A stretch of 64,000 nucleotides of DNA, taken from contig JADZFO010000031.1 of NCBI GenBank assembly GCA_020849855.1, positions 1 to 64,000 of the forward strand, in the 5' to 3' direction. This DNA comes from a bacterium (GTDB lineage: Bacteria > 4484-113 > JAFGCY01). Numbering within the stretch: the stretch's first letter is position 1; every line of letters begins with the position of its first letter. The translations under genes and the position numbers were made by a program. Below, piece by piece: positions 58,851-64,000 of the stretch. Under the pieces are notes generated by a model that worked only from the letters and a program-made list of their open reading frames with translations, made no database searches and had not been told where the DNA came from.

Positions 58851-61111
58851 GACGTAAAGAACGCAGCCTCAATCGTGTCGTCGGCCTCATTGCTGTAAAT
58901 TACCACCGGGTTGCCGTCGCATTCGGTCATGTCCAGCGCATCGCCAAGGCCGGTGCCCGGAACAATGTTGACCGGCATGGACCAGCTGCCGCCGACCGCG
59001 TCAATGGACCGGACCAGGTAGACACCGTCGCCATCGGCGCTGAGCCAGGCCAGCGCCGGTGCCCCGTTCAGGATCTTCATGCAGGCCGGATAAATCGTTT
59101 CCGGTCCGCTGATCGCAATGGCCTCGGCGGGCCAGCTGCTGCCCTCCGCGTTGTCGGCGCGGCGATAGAGAATCCGCGAGCCGTTCACAGCGGCAAAGGC
59201 CGGCCGGCCGGCAACCTCAAGCGCGCAGACCTGCGGGCAGTTCAGCGCCTCGATCGCGGTAAAGCCGCTCCAGTCCTGTCGGTCGCTGCTTTCGGCACCG
59301 GAGAAGCCGTACTGGTTGGAGTCGTTCACCACGAAGGCCACCGGCATGGCGCTGCAGGCAGCCGCCAGGCTGGTAAAAAAGCCGTCGTCAGGCGCGCTGG
59401 CGGCCAGATGGCGGATATTCCAGTCCTGGGCCGAGGCATCGCCGGCGCGGTAGTAGTAGATCTCCCTGGAGTTGCCGAGGTCCAGGCTCCAGCTAAGCAG
59501 GGCAGGCATGCCGTTATCCAGGAAGGCGCAGGTCCGGTGCCCGACGCTGAGCTCGGTTTCTATGTCGATCGGAGCGCTCCAGCTTGTTCCTTCGGCGTTG
59601 CCGGCCTTGGCCAGACGCAGCTTGAAGCGGCTGGTGGATGTGTTGAAATCGCCATAGAAGAGCAGGGCATTGCCGCTCAGGGGGCTGCGCAGCAGCGCCG
59701 GAGAGAAGCCCACTGAACCGGAGTTATCCACCGGGTTTTGTACCGCTTCCCAGTCAGAGCCGTCTGCGGCAGCAGCGCGGACAAAGTGCAGATTGCTGGT
59801 TCCGGGAGTGTGGAAAGCGATGCAGGGCCGGGCGGCAGCGCCAGTTCCGCAGGTGCAGGCAGTCAGGCCGTCGATGTAGTCATAGCCGAAGCCGACCGTG
59901 GAGCTGAGCCAGCCGCTGTTGATGGTCACCGCGCCGAGAGCCGTGGCGCTGGCATAGTCGTTATCGGTGACGCGGACCTTGTAGAAGTTCAGGCCCTTGC
60001 GGGCAAAGATGTGGCCGATGATGGAGTCGTTGCCGCTGTCATGGTCATAAACACCGTCGTTGTTGAAGTCCCATTCGTACCTGATGATCTGGCCGTCCGG
60101 ATCAGAGCTGGCGCTGGCATCAAGAGTTATCTCCGCCGGGGCATCGCTGACCAGGGGGTTGGCCTGAGTCTGCGCTGTCGGCCCGGTGTTGCCCGGGTCC
60201 ACAGCAGTGAATTGCAGATAGTCAGTCTCCTGTGTTCCGTCAGCAGTGGTCGCGCGCAGCATGACCGTGTAGAAGCCCGGATCGGGGAAACTGTGGCTGG
60301 CCTGTGTTTCCGGGCCGCTCTGGTCAATCACCCCGTCATCATCGAAGTCCCACTCGTAGGTGCTGATCGTTGCGCCCAGACTGTTGGTGTAAGCATCAAA
60401 GCTGACTTCCAGGGGCGCCAGATTCTGGCTCGGATCGCTGTTCAGGTCACTGCTGATCTGCAGAGTCGTGACCACACTGCCGCCTGCGATCATCCACTCG
60501 ATCTGCGCTTCCTGGCTGCCGGTGATGAGGACGGCTACCAGGGTGCTGCCGCTGGCCGAGATGTAAGGCGCAAAGGAGTCCAGGCTCAGCTTCTGCAGAT
60601 CCTGCGGCTGGTGCCATTCCCAGCGGTTGCTGCTGAAATCAGACAGGCCGATGTAAAGCTGCCCCACCTGAGGGTCTGTGACCCAGCTGAAGAGAAGCTG
60701 CTGGGGGGTGTCATAGGTATCAAGCTGCTCAAAGCGGTAGATGCAGTAGGCCGCCTGGTCCAGACGGTCGGGGCCGCCGTCGCCGGCGGGCAGGAACTTG
60801 CCCTGGTCCATCCTCGCGTTGGGCAGGGTCTGGTCCCAGTAGTTGTATCCCCTCAGCCGCTCAATGTTGGCAGGGGTGGTTGAGCTTTGGCGCAGCAGTT
60901 CGAGTGGCGGGGCAAAGCCGGGCCGGCTGGCCGGGGCGGGATTGTCTGAAGGCCCGGCGCCGGGAGATTCCGGCACCAGGCCAGCAACCGTGTTCGCGCC
61001 TTCCGGCCTGCCGCCCCCCGAAGCACAGGCGTTGCAGACCAGCAGGCAAATGACCAGACAAAGCAGGCTCAGAATCGGCATCTGCCGGGAATAGACAGCG
61101 CGGCTGGACAT
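58847..61111 (-). CDS. Lipoprotein with NRW module and two PKD domains
   Basis: A 754-residue lipoprotein; GGAGA lies before the ATG and the lipobox CNAC gives Cys29. The module has AAYCIYRFEQLDT, YIGLSDFSSNRWEWHQP and TLVAVLITGS. Two PKD-type domains follow (TYEWDFDDDGVIDQSG and IRYEWDFNNDGVYDHDSG). The C-terminal ~350 residues form short repeats ending in hydrophobic strands with conserved Ser/Trp, like a beta-propeller (AFLDNGMPALLSW). Probably binds a polysaccharide or protein at the cell surface. Inverse orientation to the other members. Confidence 0.78.
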   Translation of the reverse strand: MSSRAVYSRQMPILSLLCLVICLLVCNACASGGGRPEGANTVAGLVPESPGAGPSDNPAPASRPGFAPPLELLRQSSTTPANIERLRGYNYWDQTLPNARMDQGKFLPAGDGGPDRLDQAAYCIYRFEQLDTYDTPQQLLFSWVTDPQVGQLYIGLSDFSSNRWEWHQPQDLQKLSLDSFAPYISASGSTLVAVLITGSQEAQIEWMIAGGSVVTTLQISSDLNSDPSQNLAPLEVSFDAYTNSLGATISTYEWDFDDDGVIDQSGPETQASHSFPDPGFYTVMLRATTADGTQETDYLQFTAVDPGNTGPTAQTQANPLVSDAPAEITLDASASSDPDGQIIRYEWDFNNDGVYDHDSGNDSIIGHIFARKGLNFYKVRVTDNDYASATALGAVTINSGWLSSTVGFGYDYIDGLTACTCGTGAAARPCIAFHTPGTSNLHFVRAAAADGSDWEAVQNPVDNSGSVGFSPALLRSPLSGNALLFYGDFNTSTSRFKLRLAKAGNAEGTSWSAPIDIETELSVGHRTCAFLDNGMPALLSWSLDLGNSREIYYYRAGDASAQDWNIRHLAASAPDDGFFTSLAAACSAMPVAFVVNDSNQYGFSGAESSDRQDWSGFTAIEALNCPQVCALEVAGRPAFAAVNGSRILYRRADNAEGSSWPAEAIAISGPETIYPACMKILNGAPALAWLSADGDGVYLVRSIDAVGGSWSMPVNIVPGTGLGDALDMTECDGNPVVIYSNEADDTIEAAFFTS

Positions 61112-61289
61112 CGGCTCTCCTTAACGGCCACGGCCACACAGCCGCCGCGGCGCCTAAGCTAAGCAGGCGCCGGGCGCCTGCCGAGCGAGACTCTACCTGT
61201 CCAGAAGAGCCGGCGCAATAAACATTACCTAACCCGGCAGCGCGCGAAAATCAGCCGGCGGCGCGGCCGCAGGGCAGTGCTGATGCGGC

Positions 61290-62141
61290 TTAATGCTGGC
61301 AGTCGGGGCAGTAGAAGCTGGAGCGCTGCTGCTGCACAATGCGCTCCAGGGGCCGCGCGCAGACGGGGCAGGCCTGGCCCTCGCGGCCGTAGACCTTCAG
61401 GTACTGCTGAAAGCTGCCGGTGGAGCCGGTGCTGTCCTGGAAGTCGCTGAAGGTGGTCCCGCAGTGCTTGATGGCCAGTTTCAGGATGCGCACTGTATGG
61501 CGGTGCAGGTCCTTTTGCTCTGCCGGGCTGAGGCTGCCGGCGCTGCGCCGGGGGTGCACAGCGCAGGCAAAGAGGATCTCTGAAGCATAGATATTGCCGA
61601 TGCCGGCGATACGATCCTGGCGCAGCAGCCAGGGCTTGATCTCGCCGCGTGCGCCGGCCAGCATCCCGGCCAGGCTGGCAGGGCTGAAGTCCGGCCCCAG
61701 GGGCTCGACTCCGGCGGAGGCGAAGCCCGCCGGATCGCTGTGCAGAGCCAGCACGCCGAAGCGGCGCTGGTCATAAAAGCGCAGCTCGCCGCCGGAGAGC
61801 CTGAAGCGCGCGCGCAGCGACTTGTCGGAGATGGGTACCTTGTACTGGTAGTGGTCGCAGGCCTGCGGGTCAGCCAGACGGCCCTTGAGCTCGGGCACCC
61901 AGATCAGGCGGCCGGTCATCCGCAGGTGGACGCTTAGAAAACGGCTGAGCTTGCCACGGCTGAACTCCAGCACAACCTGCTTGCCGCCGCGAAATGTGCG
62001 CTGGATGCTGAAGCCGCGCAGGGAGTCCCAGTCCGGGCCGGCGAGCTTGGCATCGAGGATCTCGATGCTGCTCAGGCGGCGGCCCCGCAGCTGGGGGTCC
62101 AGCTGGCGCGCCACCGTTTCAACTTCCGGCAGTTCAGGCAT
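61290..62141 (-). CDS. mutM: Formamidopyrimidine-DNA glycosylase
   Basis: A 283-residue base-excision glycosylase removing oxidised purines such as 8-oxoguanine. The start at 62141 gives the mature N-terminus PELPEVETVARQL, whose Pro2 and Glu3 are catalytic, so the longer frame is rejected. FYDQRRFGVL, the H2TH segment (KPWLLRQDRIAGIGNIYASE) and the C-terminal zinc finger CPVC...CPDC are present. Length is normal. Confidence 0.95.
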   Translation of the reverse strand: MPELPEVETVARQLDPQLRGRRLSSIEILDAKLAGPDWDSLRGFSIQRTFRGGKQVVLEFSRGKLSRFLSVHLRMTGRLIWVPELKGRLADPQACDHYQYKVPISDKSLRARFRLSGGELRFYDQRRFGVLALHSDPAGFASAGVEPLGPDFSPASLAGMLAGARGEIKPWLLRQDRIAGIGNIYASEILFACAVHPRRSAGSLSPAEQKDLHRHTVRILKLAIKHCGTTFSDFQDSTGSTGSFQQYLKVYGREGQACPVCARPLERIVQQQRSSFYCPDCQH

Positions 62142-62197
62142 GAAGTAAGTGTGGTTCGCGGGCCGCAGCGCTGCGGCCCCGGCGTGGCAACTGCTCT

Positions 62198-62386
62198 CTA
62201 GTCGTCGTTGTAAGGCTCGAACATGTCCTTGCTGACGCCGCAGACCGGGCAGCACCAGTCATCCGGCAGGTCCGCAAAGGACGTGCCGGCGGGGATGCCG
62301 CTGTCTTCATCCCCTTCGGCGGGGTCGTAAACATAACCGCACGGGATACATATGTACTTCTGGGAGGCACTGGCCGCGTCAGACAT
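62198..62386 (-). CDS. Rubredoxin
   Basis: A 62-residue rubredoxin with [10 protein letters not shown] and [12 protein letters not shown], giving the four Cys ligands for one iron. A short N-terminal Ser/Ala stretch precedes the domain. It transfers electrons in oxygen or peroxide defence and anaerobic metabolism. GGAGTG is upstream of the ATG. Confidence 0.95.
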   Translation of the reverse strand: MSDAASASQKYICIPCGYVYDPAEGDEDSGIPAGTSFADLPDDWCCPVCGVSKDMFEPYNDD

Positions 62387-62467
62387 GCTTCACTCCTGGG
62401 ATGGAAAGCCCGGGCGCACCGGGACAGATATTGTAGCGTGGACTGCCGGGTGCCCGGCGGCGGGCGT

Positions 62468-63349
62468 CTAGGCTGAAGGAAATGTGATCTTGCCGCCGTA
62501 CCAGCCCAGCAGGATCACAATGGGGGCCAGGCTGATCACCAGCAGGCTGTAGACCCAGTACCACAGGCCGCCATCCAGCTGGCCGGCGAAGGGCATGGCG
62601 AAGCGCACAAAGAGCAGCACCAGCAGGACTGCGCCAAGCACCCAGCTCCAGGCGATCTTGGCGCGGAAGAGCGCGCTGTCCTTCGAGCGGTAGTTGTGCA
62701 CCCAGCTCAGCCAGCCGGTCCAGATGGCGGGACCGCTGAACAGAGCGCAGATCAGCACGTTGACCAGCGAGGCCTGCTGCAGCAGATAGCGCCAGGAGAC
62801 CTTCAGCGGGCCATCGGTGGCGTCCGGGCTGAACTGGCTGAAGGGCAGCAGGGGCCAGAGCAGCTCAAGCAGGGTCAGCATGGCGGCGACCACGCCCAGC
62901 GCAATGGGCCAGTGCACGCTGACCGGGTGGGGGTGATGGCTGAGCAGCCAGCTGATGAAGGCGGCGGGCTCCCTGTCCGCCCCCGCGGAAGCGGAGTCCC
63001 TTGCGCTCTGGTCGCCGGGCCCGGACTGAGCCGACGCGTCCGGGCTGCTGGATGTGCTGGTCGCAGCCGGCCCGTCTGAAGCTTCAGCCGCCTGCGCAGT
63101 AGGGTCCGGATAGAGGCCGATCACCGGGAAGCTGTTCATCACGTCTTCCATGTGCGGAGCCGCCCCCATCTCTACCGTCAGGTCCCGGCCGGCCAGGTGC
63201 GCGTTGACATGCTTGCCGTTGCGCCAGAGCTTGCTGGGGGTGACGTCGTAAACCTTGCCCTTGTACGCGACCAGAGCCGGACGGCCTTCCTTGCCGTCCC
63301 CAAGCGCCAGCTCTTCAGCGCTGATCGTGCGGTAGCGTAGTTCAGTCAT
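62468..63349 (-). CDS. Cytochrome-b5-like domain fused to DUF2231 membrane region
   Basis: A 293-residue protein. The start at 63349 is preferred. Residues ~1-75 match the cytochrome b5-like haem/steroid-binding domain (ALVAYKGKVYDVTPSKLW, GKHVNAHLAGRDLT). A Pro/Ser/Ala-rich linker follows, then a DUF2231 membrane region with four TM helices (HPHPVSVHWPIALGVVAAML onward). The two domains often neighbour rubredoxin or haem proteins, so an electron-transfer or haem role is likely. It is downstream-adjacent to rubredoxin on the same strand. Confidence 0.8.
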   Translation of the reverse strand: MTELRYRTISAEELALGDGKEGRPALVAYKGKVYDVTPSKLWRNGKHVNAHLAGRDLTVEMGAAPHMEDVMNSFPVIGLYPDPTAQAAEASDGPAATSTSSSPDASAQSGPGDQSARDSASAGADREPAAFISWLLSHHPHPVSVHWPIALGVVAAMLTLLELLWPLLPFSQFSPDATDGPLKVSWRYLLQQASLVNVLICALFSGPAIWTGWLSWVHNYRSKDSALFRAKIAWSWVLGAVLLVLLFVRFAMPFAGQLDGGLWYWVYSLLVISLAPIVILLGWYGGKITFPSA

Positions 63350-63399
63350 TTGGGCGCGGCCATTGTAGCAAGCCCTGGCCTGGGGCTGCGAACAAAAAA

Positions 63400-63420
63400 G
63401 GTTCTTCGCCAATCAGCGTG
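63400..63420 (+). repeat. Putative left terminal repeat of the ISL3 element
   Basis: GGTTCTTCGCCAATCAGCGT resembles ISL3-family ends, which begin GG-TCTT. It is preceded by the A-rich AACAAAAAA, like the AT-rich sites this family targets. The right end lies outside the window. Confidence 0.5.
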
Positions 63421-63497
63421 GAGAGAGAGCAGAAGGGGTGGACGTCCCCTGATTGATATGCTGAGAGTTCTCACACAAACGCATATCGGAGACGTCC

Positions 63498-64000
63498 GTG
63501 GAGCAGTTTACCTGCCTGTTCTCATACTTTGAAGGCTATCGGGTGCTTTCAGTGGAGGAAGCTGAAGGCAAGAAGGGCCGTGAATATGTATTCACGCTGG
63601 AGCCAGAGCCCGGTCGGGAACTGCTTTGCAGCCACTGCGGGGCAAGCTGCAGTGCGGTACATGACCGGGTGGAGCGCAGAGTTACTGATCTCCCGGTTTT
63701 CGGATATCCAGCCAGACTTCTTCTGCCGCGCCGGCGGGTGCTGTGCCCATCCTGCGGACCGCGGGTCGAGGCCCTCAGCTGGCTCGGTCCCAATGCCCGC
63801 TACACCAACAGGCTGGCAGAATACACAGCTAGCCTGCTTTCCGCAATGACGATTCAAGAGGCGTCTGGAATGCTGGGTCTGGACTGGAAGACCGTACGCG
63901 GTATCGACAAGGGCCGTCTGCAGCGTGACTTCGGCGCACTCGACATGCACGGAGTGAAGCTGCTGGCGATGGATGAGTTTGCGATTCACAAGGGCCACCG
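63498..64000 (+). CDS. ISL3-family transposase, 5' part
   Basis: First 167 residues of a transposase that runs past the window end. GTG at 63498 is the start. An N-terminal zinc finger (LLCSHCGASC, then VLCPSCG) and helix-turn-helix region (TIQEASGMLGLDWKTV) precede the DDE domain, whose first Asp is in LLAMDEFAIHKGH, as in ISL3/IS1165 members. A mobile-element boundary for this part of the chromosome. Confidence 0.9.
   Translation, partial: MEQFTCLFSYFEGYRVLSVEEAEGKKGREYVFTLEPEPGRELLCSHCGASCSAVHDRVERRVTDLPVFGYPARLLLPRRRVLCPSCGPRVEALSWLGPNARYTNRLAEYTASLLSAMTIQEASGMLGLDWKTVRGIDKGRLQRDFGALDMHGVKLLAMDEFAIHKGH

Noticed and set aside
62142..62255. Longer Fpg start at 62255
   Set aside because: Fpg needs Pro2 as its catalytic amine, which only the start at 62141 provides.

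Overview
The window comes from a high-GC, motile, Gram-negative-type (diderm) bacterium. The evidence is a seven-gene flagellar basal-body block, an SLH-domain porin-like outer-membrane protein, an Omp85-type barrel, several lipoproteins and many exported proteins with signal peptides. An SLH-anchored outer membrane together with flagella points to a deep-branching or uncultivated diderm phylum. I cannot assign the phylum from the sequence alone. Several genes have a TATAAT-like box only 5-9 bases before the start codon, which suggests frequent leaderless transcription.

Layout. 1-3841: a small membrane protein, then a markedly AT-richer four-gene operon (two-TM SLATT-like protein, PrmC-like methyltransferase, small WWGWW-motif protein, HAD phosphatase) in which every gene overlaps the next; this is the best candidate for an uncharacterised system. 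3866-9492: DUF1844 protein, YchF and two paralogous exported aspartic proteases. 9495-16000: AIM24-like protein, an autoinhibited Fic protein with TGAGAA operators, the SLH porin, a RuvX-like nuclease and a DEAD-box helicase. 16286-25029: lipoproteins, dCTP deaminase, exported beta-carbonic anhydrase, an HExxH protein and an Omp85-like barrel. 25026-25541: a four-helix-bundle gene between 43-44 bp inverted repeats. 25538-31832: flgB-flgC-fliE-fliF-fliG-fliH-fliI on the minus strand. 32097-37123: NeuB-type sialic-acid synthase, a permease pair, a GT2 glycosyltransferase and a double heavy-metal-binding protein. 37549-40123: pyrB and pyrC, both carrying in-frame insertions of a palindromic repeat. 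40376-50955: a four-SLH protein, Der with a long acidic linker, three large lipoproteins and an ankyrin protein. 50952-57932: DUF302 pair, a degenerate CPBP-like membrane protein, a GntR/SPFH stress-type operon with a perfect palindromic operator, a TenA/PqqC-like protein and an MtaB-like methylthiotransferase with a repeat insertion. 58038-64000: membrane protein, PKD lipoprotein, Fpg, rubredoxin, a cytochrome-b5-like/DUF2231 protein and the start of an ISL3 transposase.

Common themes are (1) at least six lipoproteins sharing an N-terminal module that ends in an NRW-W signature and feeds into different C-terminal domains (PKD/propeller, arylsulfotransferase-like, beta-helix); (2) palindromic repeat elements that have entered coding sequences in frame; and (3) small regulons with visible operators. 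No tRNA, rRNA or CRISPR array was recognised.
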